A stretch of 64,000 bases of DNA from Glycine soja (taxonomy: Eukaryota > Streptophyta > Magnoliopsida > Fabales > Fabaceae): contig NC_041002.1 of assembly GCF_004193775.1 (NCBI RefSeq), forward strand, positions 5,877,261 to 5,941,260, written 5' to 3'. The translations under genes and the position numbers were made by a program. Of this stretch, positions 22,457 to 32,917 are shown piece by piece. Numbering within the stretch: the first letter of the stretch is position 1; each line of letters begins with the position of its first letter. The notes below the pieces were generated by a model that made no database searches, had not been told where the DNA came from, and was given only the letters and a program-made list of their open reading frames with translations.

Positions 22457-23455
22457 CTATTGTTTGACTACATTGATTTCAACTAGACTATTTTTAGTAA
22501 GGACAACATCATCAACATAAACTAATAATGTTGTAAAGGAAGAAGGAGTTTGCTTGACAAACAAAGAATAATCTGAAGTGCTTTGAACATAGTCAAGTTG
22601 AAAAAGGGCAGAAGTCAATTTCTGATTCCATTGCCTACTAGCTTGTTTAAGGCCATACAATGATTTCTGCAACTTACATACAAGACTAGGATCAGAAATG
22701 GGCATACTAGGGGGAGGCTTCATGTAAACCTCCTCATAAATGTCTCCATGTAAAAAGACATTATCCACATCAAGCTGCTGAAGAAACCAATTATTTGCAA
22801 CAGCAACAGATAAGAGAAATCGTACAATGGTCAATTTTGCAACTGGGGAAAAAGTTTCAAAGAAATCAACCCCTTCTATTTGAGTTAAACCCTGAGCTGC
22901 CAACCTAGCTTTATATCTTTCCAAGGTACAATCTGCTTTGTACTTAACTTTGTAAACCCATCTACAAACCACAATAGGTTTGCCTGAAATAATTTTAACC
23001 AAAGACCAAGTGTTATTAGCCTGAAGAGCTTGCAGTTCTGCCATCATAGCTTCTTTCCAACAATCAAGTTTGTTGGCTTCTTTGAAGGAATGAGGCTCAG
23101 GATGAGCAGATATAGACATGCAAAAAGAAGTATGATTAACAGAACATTTAGAATAAGAAAGAACAAATTGCAAAGGATAAGGAGTTCTAGAATGAGTAGA
23201 AGCAGAATGAGAAGAAATATTTCCACAGTGGTAGTTAGACAAATAACTAGGAGGTTTCTTGAGTCTAGTAAAAAACCTTATAGGATCTACAGTGATTGGA
23301 AGTGTATCATTGTGAGAAACAAATTCAGTAGAAGAAATGGACAAAGGATCTATTACATGATTCTGATCAGATAAATGTTGATGAAAATCTTGAGTTTGAG
23401 TAGAAATATCAACATCAACAAGGGAATCAAAAGTAAACAACAGTAGAAACACCAT
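22457..23455 (-). pseudogene. copia pol: reverse transcriptase (RVT_2) segment
   Basis: From about residue 130 the frame shows WKEAMMAELQALQANNTWSL, VCRWVYKVKYKADCTLERYK, DFFETFSPVAKLTIVRFLLS, LDVDNVFLHGDIYEEVYMKP, LYGLKQASRQWNQKL and the active-site YVDD (codons at 22508-22519). LDVDNVFLHG has N where most copies have LDVKNAFLHG-type residues. The frame closes in the domain's C-terminal part (VVKQ, 22457), then the next piece resumes after a stop. Confidence 0.9.
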
Positions 23456-24214
23456 TCAAAGTTCCATGATCAGTGTTGTCAACAACAAAAGGAAAAATTT
23501 CTCATAGAAAATCACATTTCTTGAAACAAGAAAGGAATGAGAATGAAGATTAAAGAGAAGATAACCTTTTGTACCAGCCTTGTAACCAATGAAAATGCAC
23601 TTGAAAGCCCTTTTATCAAACTTAGTTCTGTCTGAGTCCAAAGTGTGAGCAAAATCCAAGCAACCAAAAGTTCTGAGATTTGAGAAATCAGGTTTAGAAC
23701 CAAAAATAAGTTCAAAAGGAGTTTTATGATGAAGTAAAAAAGAGGATGATAACTGGTTGATAATATGCACAACATGTCTAATAGCCTAAGACCAAAAATG
23801 AATAGGGAGCTTAGATTGAAATAACAAAGCATGACCAACATTTAAAAGATGTTGGTGTTTTCTCTCGGCAATACCATTCTGCTGAGGTGTCTCAGGGCAA
23901 AAGATCTCATGAAAAATGCCATGTGAGTTGAGAAAATCTGTTAAAAAAAATTCCCTACCATTATCTGATCTTAATTTCTTCAATTTAACTGAAAACTGAT
24001 TTTCAATGAAAAGTATAAAATTTGGAAGAACAGTTTTAACCTTACCTTTAATCTTTAATAAGTAGATCCAAGTGAATCTACTGAAGTCATCAACAACAGT
24101 TAAAAAATATCTATGACCTTCAAAAGAAGGAACAAAATAGGGACCCCAAATATCAGCATGAATTAAATAAAAAAAAAACTTTGAACTAACAGTAGTACTA
24201 AGTGAAAATGGCAA
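23456..24214 (-). pseudogene. copia pol: integrase
   Basis: The frame 23786-24214 contains HADIWGPYFVPSFEGHRYFL, then VVDDFSRFTWIYLLK, LRSDNGREF and PQQNGIAERKH. The D, D, E catalytic residues are all present. After a stop near 23785 the homology continues at 23456-23770 with KTPFELIFGSKPDFSNLRTF and FDKRAFKCIFIGYKAGTKGY, the usual integrase C-terminal extension. The stop interrupts the domain. Confidence 0.9.
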
Positions 24215-24280
24215 CTTCTTTTGTTTAGCATAATGGCAAGTATCACAAGGCTTAATAGAATCAAATGAAATTTCATTGTA

Positions 24281-24970
24281 TTAAGAACATAGTTGCTGCA
24301 AAACTTTATTTGAGGTATGGCCTAGCCTAGAATGCCATAACATGGAACTATGAATAGCATTTACAATAGAATCTGTAGTAGAATTTTTGTCCAAAACAAT
24401 ACAAGAATCTGTAAAAAAAGAAAAAGATTTCAAATCACTGGAATCTTGTAGATGAAAAAGACCATGGTGTTGCTTAGCTACTCCAACTATCTTGAAGTTG
24501 GAGGTCTGCACAATGAGACAAAAGGATTTACAAAAAAGAAGTAAGCAATCAATGGTATAAAGCAGTTTAGAAATGGAAACTAAGTGAACAGAAAAATTGG
24601 AAATATATAGAACATTCTTCAAAAGCAAATCACTCAAGTGAATATCACCAGCAAAGAAAGCAGTAACATAACTACTGTTAGGAAGTCTAACATGAATAAG
24701 TTTGATTTTCTTAAGAAAGGAAAAGGAAGATTTATTAGGACATGTGTGATATGTGGCACCACTGTCAAGAATCTAGAGAGAAGGGTCAATACCTGACTGA
24801 TTAACCACAAAATGTTGAATGTGATTAACAGAAGTAGAAGAATCCTTGGTCTGTTGAAGAAGAGCTATAATCGCATTGTATTGGTCTTTGGACAAACAAA
24901 ACTGATCTCGGGTTGAACTATCCTCCAAAGCAACAGTTTGTGAAGTTATATCAGAACCTACTTCAGCCAA
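24281..24970 (-). pseudogene. copia pol: protease and GAG-pre-integrase region
   Basis: After DPSL a TAG at 24773-24775 replaces the usual Trp of the PWILDSGA motif; ILDSGATYHTC follows, with the aspartic protease DSG codons at 24758-24766. The frame 24281-24637 then gives LLLKNVLYISNFSVHLVSIS and SSMLWHSRLGHTSNKVLQQL, the pre-integrase zinc-binding region. A further stop separates this from the integrase near 24280. Confidence 0.85.
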
Positions 24971-25933
24971 GCTAGCAGAAGACTTGAAATTTGAAGAGCC
25001 TCCTTTACCACGATTCCTATATCCAACAAGAAATCCATGCTTGAAAAAGCATATTTCAAATTATGGTTGGTTTTTCCATAATAAGTACAAAGCTTATTGC
25101 CTTTAGGTCTTTTAGCAGAATTACTAGGAACCTTGTGATTATTGGAAAAACTTTTATTGGAGGAGGTGACATTGGTATTGTCATTGAATGAGTAAAAAGC
25201 AATAGTATCCATAGGTGATTGTGAAGTAAAATCACCAACAAACTCTCTTTCATGTTGAAGCACAAGAGAAAAAAGTTTTAACCAAGGAAGGCATAGGTTC
25301 CATAAGCATGACTTGAGATATGATAGGTGCATACACATCATTGAGGCCATGCAAAAAACGGATCACATAGTCATCTTCACATTCTTTCTTAAGTTTGGAA
25401 ATGAGCCCACAGGAACAAGGACTAGAACATGTACACAACAAGAAACATCTATACAATTCTAGTTCTTTCCACAAAATCTTTAGACGAGTATAGTACTCAG
25501 AAATGCTTGAGTTACCTTGCTTACAATTCTGGATTTGATCTTGAAGATCAACAATGCGAAACTTATCAGAATGCGAAAATCGATCTTTGAGATCTTTCCA
25601 GATTTCAAAAGCTGAATCCATCCACATCACTGATTGTTTGATAACAGGACTCATGGAACGAGTGAGCCATGACATCACCATGCGATTGCAACGCTGCTAA
25701 GCTTCATGCAATGGACCTGTCGGTGGAGGACAAGGAAGTGAACCAAAAAGAAAATGCTCTTTGTTCTTGGATTCAAGCGCCACAACCATATTACGTTCCC
25801 ATTGATGAAAATTGCTTTTTGTCAATGGTGGCGAAACAAGAACAACGACGGGATTTTCTCCAAGATGAAGAAAATATAGATTGGTAGGATTGACAAGTTG
25901 ATAAGAAGTTAAATGTTGATTGTTAACAACCAT
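24958..25933 (-). pseudogene. copia gag (frameshifted)
   Basis: The start ATG is at 25931-25933. The first frame has LYFLHLGENPVVVLVSPPLT and NFHQWERNMVVALESKNKEH, typical of the copia gag N-terminus. Homology moves to a second frame at 25250-25681 (SVMWMDSAFEIWKDLKDRFS, DLQDQIQNCKQGNSSISEYY, LHGLNDVYAPIISQVMLMEP; UBN2/gag) and a third at 24958-25350. The zinc knuckle reads CTYYGKTNHNLKYAF, so two of its cysteines are lost. At least two frameshifts disable the gene. Confidence 0.85.
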
Positions 25934-26027
25934 GATTGATCAAGAAAAGCAAGAAGAATAAAAAACGAAATTGAATTTCAGATGAACAAACGCGGAAGGA
26001 TGATGAACGAAGAAGGCTTCATGCGTA

Positions 26028-26039
26028 GGGATGATACCA
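26028..26039 (-). other. Primer binding site of the first copia element
   Basis: TGGTATCATCCC lies directly next to the 5' LTR on the element's strand. Its first eight bases match the initiator-methionine tRNA complement TGGTATCAGAGC used by plant copia elements. Confidence 0.8.
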
Positions 26040-26273
26040 TGAAAAAACATGAACTGAATTTGGAGGAAAAAATAGTTTTTGGAAAATTCTCCTTATGCAT
26101 TACTCAACCACCAAAAAAGATTACAAGAGTTGCTATATATACAAGTAAAACTATGGTTAGAAAGATAACTAACTAACTAAGAAGGTAAGTCAATAATTAA
26201 CTAACAAAATTAATTATTAACTAAAAAAATAAAAACAAAATACAAATGATAGAGAAATCATCTAATCCTAATA
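26040..26273 (-). repeat. 5' LTR of the first copia element
   Basis: 234 bp, paired with 21351-21585. It is flanked on the far side by the GAAAT duplication at 26274-26278. Confidence 0.9.
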
Positions 26274-26278
26274 GAAAT

Positions 26279-26576
26279 CATTTGAAGGAATAACCTTATT
26301 AGAGATTTATGCATTGAATTTATTGTTTCCATATTAGTGAATGACATGCACATTTTTCAAGTTAACATTTTAACAAATGATCATAAAATGTTTGTAAAGA
26401 GCAACTATTTTGGTGTTATGGCTAAATATAGTTGGGGATAGAGAGGACTATGTAACACCACAGGTACTTGTCACATGATTTGAAGTTTGAAATGGAGATG
26501 AAGTTAATTTTCCAAGCCATGAAGCCTTTTGAAATGACAGTAGTTGGCACTTGGGGAGATTGCCTTTTGTGTGTGC
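26279..26576. other. Spacer between the two copia elements
   Basis: About 300 bp with no coding signal. It ends with TGTGC (26572-26576), the left target-site copy of the next element. Confidence 0.6.
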
Positions 26577-27052
26577 TATTGGAATTTTTTTCCCAATAAT
26601 TAATGTGGGCTAATATTATAAGAGAATTATATTGGTTATTTATCATTAGTGAGTTTTATTTTATGTGATCAAATTAAGTGAGTCCATTAGACAACTAAAT
26701 CAGATGGTATATATTTAAATGAGCAGATGTCAGTGTTGGCCCATTAGGGGATAATGAGAACCCTATTAGGTTAGCATGCTATAAGAAGGCTATGGTCCCC
26801 AATATACCGAACTATCACACATAATTTCTTTTCTCCCTATCTGAAGAGTTACGAAGGTTCTCTTGAGGAATAAAGAGGTTTTGGTTGAGGAAGAACCATG
26901 AAGTCACCAGTTACCTACAGATCCAGATTTCACTGCAATTGTTTGAGCAAACATTATGGATCCATGTATTCCTAAAACTCTTATTGATAATCTAACGTAA
27001 TGTATTCTTGGTGGTTATTGGTATTTTATAAGAATTTCCTAAAATTTCAACA
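26577..27052 (+). repeat. 5' LTR of the second copia element
   Basis: 476 bp, starting TATTGG (TGTTGG in the partner; probable G to A change) and ending TTTCAACA. Confidence 0.85.
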
Positions 27053-27054
27053 AG

Positions 27055-27067
27055 TGATATCAGAATC
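27055..27067 (+). other. Primer binding site relic
   Basis: TGATATCAGAATC lies two bases after the LTR and resembles TGGTATCAGAGC, complementary to initiator tRNA-Met. Confidence 0.65.
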
Positions 27068-27826
27068 ATCATTACTGTTAGGTTATTGGTATGTAAAGTT
27101 ATTTAATTCTAATTATATTGGATCGTTTTGATTATATGAATCCTACTTTGGGGATATTGTTATGATTGATAAAATATATATTTATGTCCTATAAAAAAAC
27201 CGTAATTTTTTTTTGTTATGATTGTAAAGTTTTATTTTTCTTCTTTTCTGATTGTATGAAAGACCTTTGCATTTTGATTTATGGATTTGTACACAATGCT
27301 TCGGTTTGTGTTGCGTGTTGTTGCATATTGATATATATTTGAGAATTGAGATAAGGGTCTTGTATATGAGTGTATAAGGTATTAAACGTTGGATTTCTTC
27401 TTAAGTTATTTTTTTTATATATACAAGATTTCCACAATTCGTTGAATACCAAAGTCATAGGACTTGTACCTTTACTTTTAGCATAAGGAAATATAAGATT
27501 ACGTTTCTGGAATTATAACAATATAAGCATTCTCATAGAAACGCTTATGATTCCATGTTAAGCTTTGCTAAAATTCTCTTAGTAATTTTTTTATGACTTG
27601 TGATATTATTGGGTATATCTTTTTATGTTGTCTATATGGATCCGACGTTATTTATGGATGTGATATTTACTTGTTGCATTTTAAATATAAATCAATGATA
27701 GCTTAAATATAATTTAAAGATATTATATTTATTTTTTGTAATTAATGTTTTATATTTTTTCTTATCATGATTGGATGTAAATTTAATAATAACAGATCAT
27801 TTCCATTTATTTGTATGTCTAGTATT

Positions 27827-28690
27827 TTTTTTTAATTAAATTAATCAACGCAATATATTGCCAAGGTAATCCCTATTGTAAAAATTGATTTGATTAAAAT
27901 TACATAGACATCAATATGAAATTATTTATGTGAATTGTGTTTTGTCTAAAGGAAGACACAATTTGGTCAAATAATATTGTACCTGTAATGATAAATGTGT
28001 GACAATTATAAGGTGTTTTCATGTGAATAATAATCGATCCAAAGACAGACTATTATTTGACAAAATTTATTGTCAATATTTGATCATTGCATTGAGAATA
28101 TCAATTACAAATTAATTTCTTTGTCCAAAGACTAAGAATTAATGTTGTGCTATGTATCTTGTGGTGGGTCTGTTATGCAAAATATCTGCACATTTTATTA
28201 TATATTTTTTTATACAACTTAATTATATGTGAAAGTTGTGTAATTTTAAGACCTCCCATTTATTATATTAAATTGTCTTGTATTTTTTGGTTAAATTGAT
28301 TGAAATAACATGTTGTCAAAGTAACATCTGTTGTGTAAGTTGATTTGATTGAATTTACATAGATGTTGCATGGAATTATTCATGCGAATTATGTTCGGCC
28401 TAAAGGAAGACACAATTTGGCAGAATAATTACATGTTTGCGATGATAAACAAGTGGTGATTATAAATAGTGTGATCTTCCATGTGAATAATGAAATTCCC
28501 AAAGACAATCATTATTTGACCGGAGTAATCATCATATAAGTTTTTCATGTGAGCAATGGAATGTCCAAAGACAACCTTTGTTTGATAGAACTTATCACCA
28601 ATGTTTGATTAATGTGTTGAGAGTACCACTTGCAATTAGTTTTTTTCAATCCAAAGATTGAGGATTAATGGTGCACTAGGTATCTTGTTT
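27827..28690 (+). repeat. Two-copy direct repeat in the 5' leader, ~454-bp period
   Basis: AAAGGAAGACACAATTTGG occurs at about 27948 and 28402, within longer diverged copies that share GATTTGATT...TTACATAGA upstream and CCAAAGAC...ATTATTTGAC downstream. A shorter subunit (TTTCATGTGA, then CCAAAGACAA) repeats again near 28490-28590. No gag coding is readable in this leader. Confidence 0.65.
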
Positions 28691-29789
28691 GGGTTTTGAA
28701 ATTTACCATAAAGATTATTTGTGCATTCTATATTTATTATTCTCTTATTTAATTGTTGTTGTTGTTACTACTACGATTTAAATCACTCATATCATTTGAA
28801 TCCCAAAGCTGCATGTATAAAATTTAGAGTTTGAAGGGAGCCAGTTAAGAGTTAAGGATATTGCAAATTTTTTTAATTTTTTTTCTAGAGAAGAAACAAG
28901 AGAACAAGATAAGGAATTTCTTTGTTGCTTTTGTAGATTAAGGCATATAAAATCCCAATTACACTACATTATTTAGTGTGTGAAGAATGATAAACTTCTC
29001 ATCTTTGTTTGTTTCAAAGTTAATTTAGTTTTGTACCAAAGGAGGCTAGTGCATAGATTTTGGTTCTACTACTCACATAAGCATGTCTATACAATACTAC
29101 CTATAGAATCATCCGCCAAGTGATAATGAAAGACCCATCTATGTGGGCGATGACATAAAGTTGAAGTTGAAGCTGTATGAACTTTTATGTTGCTTTAAAA
29201 GACACAATTTCATTTGAATTTAGTTGAGACATATATTGAGTTGTTTATTAAATCAAATTTTAATTTCTAATTTGGACAAATTCAATTATTCTTGTTCAAT
29301 TAGAAATAATAAAGTTAGTCTCTCTTGTGATTCAAATGTTGCAAGTTATGAGTTCTTTTATGGATATTTGAGTGTTTTTATTGCAAATAATTTTGGGTGG
29401 TACAAAATTTAAAATTAAATGAGAATTTCGTCACTTTATAACATAAGCACTTAAGTCATATCTCTTAATAGAGAATTTGGATGCTTGCGTTATAGGAAAT
29501 TCTTGATCCTTTATATTGGTTAGACCTTATAGTCTACATTGAGTATATAAAGGGAAAATAAACAAACAAAATGAAATTCAGGTGCTAAAAGAACTAAAGA
29601 TGTCTTAGAACTAATACATACATGTATTAATGTTCTATTTCTTATGGATTTATGGAATGAAAAAATGTATTTTATTATGTTCATAGATGATTCATCTTTA
29701 TTTAAATTATGAGAAATTTGGACCTCTAAACATTTAGTCTTTCAAAGCTGAAGTTGAACTTCAACTAGGAAAGAAAATGAAGGTTGTCA
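28691..29789 (+). other. Unreadable gag/protease part of the second copia element
   Basis: By position this should hold gag, protease and the pre-integrase region, but no motif is clear. A frame at 29224-29412 is open for 62 codons without a recognisable domain. Confidence 0.4.
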
Positions 29790-30180
29790 ATTCTAACCGT
29801 GTGAAATACTATGGTAGATATGACACGAGGTGCAATGTCTGGAGTCCTCCATGTGTTTTCTTCAATAGTTGTGAAATTTTTCTACAACATATAATGTTAG
29901 GTAAACCTATCATGAACAAAGTTGTAGAATAATGAAACTAGACTTGTACATATATGGTAAGAAGTTTGATTCTTCTCTACCAAAGTCACTTCGGGGAAAG
30001 ACATTAAAGAATGTAATTATATTTTTTTAGGGTACCAATTAAAGTAGTCACTAATAACCCTATAGGTGTGAGCTAGGAAAATCCCAACATTAGGCATATG
30101 CACATTTGGGGATGTCCAGTTGAAGCAATATCTTATAGGTTGCATGAGGTAAGTTGGACTTAAAGATAATTAGTTATAAT
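29790..30180 (+). pseudogene. copia integrase relic (second element)
   Basis: In one frame, YGRYDTRCNVWSPPCVFFNS is followed by LQHIMLGKPIMNKVVE, then stop codons, then TYMVRSL and LLYQSHFGE. This tracks the end of the copia integrase core, where functional copies read roughly 'MPGxPxxNGVAERRN'. The catalytic Glu region can be seen but stops and indels interrupt it. Confidence 0.65.
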
Positions 30181-30559
30181 TTTTTTGTTACATTTAAAGC
30201 TCTTGCATGTATAAGTTTTATAAACTCACTTTAAGATCATTTTTAAGACGTACAAGACTCCTTGAGGAAATGAAGTTTGGAGGGAAAAGAAACATAAGAA
30301 GTATTGTCTTTAAAAAATAACCTGTTATTAACAATAGATAAGTCTTTGTACTTACCATTGTTCAAGAAACGGATATGGTAATTAAATAATGATGTTACTC
30401 CTAACATTATTAAAAGACAAGACAACACTGAGATTCTCTCTCAAGCACCACCTAAAGTTCAAATTCAATAGCCTCAAGAAGTATCATTAAGAAGATTCAC
30501 TAGAGAAAGGAAAACTGTAATTTGATATGATTATGTCATATTTCTATAAGAACATGAAT

Positions 30560-31190
30560 ATGACATTAGGTTGACTGAGAAGGTCTAATTGACTTTAGTC
30601 AAGTCATGTTGTGCTTTAACTCTCAAGTGGATTGATGCCATAAATGATGTAATTAAACTAGTGGTTGAACATGACAGCTGGGATATCACCAAATTGCTTG
30701 AAAGTGTGAAACCCATAAGTGGTAGATAAATATCTATAGTCGAAAGGGATTCAATGGGTAATATTGAGATATATAAAGTTTGTCTTGTCGCCAATATTTT
30801 TACAAGAAGGAAGACATTGATCGCAAAGAGACTTTCTCTCTGATTTCTTAGAAAAATTCTCTTACGACTATAATGACATTGTAGATAATTTTGATGATAG
30901 TTTTGCATAGATGAATGTAAATTTTACGTTTCTAAATGAAAACATTGATGAAATAATTTATACGATGCAACCAGAAAACCTTGTTTGAGATGTTTCAAAG
31001 TCTATGGTATGCAAACTAAAGAAATTCATTTATGCTTTTAAACAAGTCTCTCATCTATAGTATTACAAAATTCATCAAGATTATCTCTTATAATGTTGAG
31101 GTAAATTTGGTTGATGATTGCGTATGCTAAAAGTTCAGTGAGAGTAAATTTATTATTTTGGTATTATATGTTGATGACATCCTACTATCA
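30560..31190 (+). pseudogene. copia reverse transcriptase relic (second element)
   Basis: LKWIDAINDVIKLVVEHDSW and DITKLLESVKPISG, a stop, then ERDSMGNIEIYKVCLVANIF correspond to the RVT_2 N-terminal part. Downstream KFSESKFIILVLYVDDILLS retains the YVDD active site (31167-31178). Frames shift between these parts. Confidence 0.8.
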
Positions 31191-31319
31191 TCATACAGTT
31201 TATTCTTGCAAAACAATTATATTGCAATATATCATGTATGCTTAAGTTTATTTTTTTTATTGTTTTTATTATTGTCCTAAAATAATTCTTAGTGAGAGTC
31301 CTAAGGTGATATATGAATA

Positions 31320-31790
31320 ATCTTTGTATGCAACACTAGAAAGAAGTAAAACACATAACGTGCTAATTGAAAAGAACAAGAACTACATGTTTTCATATCG
31401 AAAGTTTAGAAGTTTAGAAATTATTGGGTATTTTGACTTCAATTTTTCACGGAATATCTTAATAGCAGTCACTCCATATAAGGATCCACATTTAACCATA
31501 TTGGTGGAATTAATATTTTTTGCTATAAGACATCATATTAGAATTTATGACTGCAAAATTATCATAACTAATTTGCTTGTTGTTGCCAACATTAAGAAGC
31601 CATTGGGTGTTTATTAGAACAATATCTTAACAGTCTTATTAAGGTTTCAGCCAAGTAAAATTTTGTTGACATAAAGTATTTGGTTGTTAAATAAAGAATT
31701 CAAAAAATACAGATATGTATAGAACATACAGGGACTCATTCCATGCTAGCTAATCCACTTACTAAAGGTCTGATACTTAAAGTTTTTTCA
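31320..31790 (+). pseudogene. copia RNase H relic (second element)
   Basis: NYMFSYRKFRSLEIIGYFDF matches the 'LxYxxSDxLEVxGYSDxDF' start of copia RNase H. Further on, IKYLVVK, stops, CIEHTGTHSMLANPLTKGL (31746-31772 region) matches the usual end of pol. Several stops lie between. Confidence 0.75.
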
Positions 31791-32260
31791 TGAGCATACT
31801 ACTCATATGGGTCATGGGTGTAATTCATGATAGTGCCTTAGTTTAATGGGAGTCTTGCATATGTTCTATATCTTAAGGTTTACAAACATTTTGTTGTTTG
31901 GATTTTCTACAGAAATAAAGTTGAAGTTTATCATTTCATTATAAGCTTGTTTTGTTTGCAAGATTTATGTTGAGTTTGGATTGATCTCTATAAAGTATAA
32001 TATTTGGACCAATTGGAAATAGACATGACTGAGATCACATAGCATGTAATTTCCATGCTGCTTATCCATAATAACTTATGTCATTGAGTGTATTGATGTG
32101 GTGGTCATTGAGGTCTAGTTACATTTGTTGTAGTGATGAAAGTCACAATGATTCCATTATTGATACATGAGATGAACCAAGTTGTTAAGGTGAAAGTCTA
32201 AAAGTAAATAGCGTACGAATGCACACTTAAGAATTTTGATATAATTGTTATAATATGTAG

Positions 32261-32274
32261 CCCAAGTGGAAGAT
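32261..32274 (+). other. Polypurine tract of the second copia element
   Basis: CCAAGTGGAAGAT directly precedes the 3' LTR start TGTTGG, as in many plant copia elements. Confidence 0.65.
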
Positions 32275-32912
32275 TGTTGGAATTTTCTATTCCAATAATT
32301 AATGTGAGCTAATATTATAAGAGAATTATATTAGCTATTTACCATTAGTGAGTTTTATTTTATGTGATCAAATTAAATGAGCCCGTTAGACAACTAAATC
32401 AGATGATATGGACTTAAATGAGTAGATGTCTGTTGGCTCATTAGGGGATAATGGAAACCCTATTAGGTTAACACGCTATAAAAAGGTTATGGTCCCCAAT
32501 ATACCGAGCCATCACACAGTTTCTCTTTTTCTCATCTGAAGAATTACGGAGGTTCTCTTGAGGAATAAAAAGGTTCTGGTTGAGGAAGAATCATGAAATC
32601 ATCGGTTACCTACGGATTCAGATTCCACTGCAATTGGACGCTATAAGAAGGTTACGGTCTCCAATATACCGAGCCGTCACACAGTTTCTCTTTTCCCCAT
32701 CTGAAGAATTACGAAGGTTCTCTTGAGGAATAAAGAAGTTCTGGTTGAGGAAGAACCATGAAGTCACCGGTTACCTACGGATTCAGATTCCACTGTAATT
32801 GTTTGATTAAACATTCTGGATCCAGGTATTCCTAAAACTCTTCTTGATAATTCAATATAATGTGTTTTCGGTGGTTATTAGTATTTTATAAGAATCCCCT
32901 AAAATTTTAACA
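32275..32912 (+). repeat. 3' LTR of the second copia element, with an internal 165-bp tandem duplication
   Basis: 638 bp, starting TGTTGG and ending TTTTAACA. The unit 32474-32638 (CGCTATAA...) is repeated at 32639-32803. Without this extra unit the LTR would be about 473 bp, matching the 476-bp 5' LTR. Confidence 0.85.
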
Positions 32913-32917
32913 TATGC

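Larger units (their letters stand above)
21351..26273 (-). mobile_element. Ty1/copia LTR retrotransposon (defective)
   Basis: Two directly repeated LTRs (21351-21585 and 26040-26273) bound a 4923-bp element read on the - strand. GAAAT flanks both sides (21346-21350 and 26274-26278), a perfect 5-bp target duplication. The primer site TGGTATCA abuts the 5' LTR and a purine tract abuts the 3' LTR. Domain order gag, protease, integrase, reverse transcriptase, RNase H is the copia order. All frames are broken by stops and shifts. The LTRs differ at about 17 of 234 positions by eye (about 7%), suggesting an insertion a few million years old under usual plant rates. Confidence 0.95.
26577..32912 (+). 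mobile_element. Old, heavily decayed Ty1/copia LTR retrotransposon
   Basis: The 5' LTR (26577-27052) and 3' LTR (32275-32912) are clearly related. The flanks TGTGC (26572-26576) and TATGC (32913-32917) agree at 4 of 5 bases. A primer-site relic TGATATCAGAATC follows the 5' LTR and AAGTGGAAGAT precedes the 3' LTR. Integrase, reverse transcriptase and RNase H relics occur in copia order on the + strand, each with many stops. This copy is more decayed than the neighbouring one. Confidence 0.85.

Noticed and set aside
23030..23374. + strand frame inside the retrotransposon
   Set aside because: Opposite strand of the pol gene; no domain.
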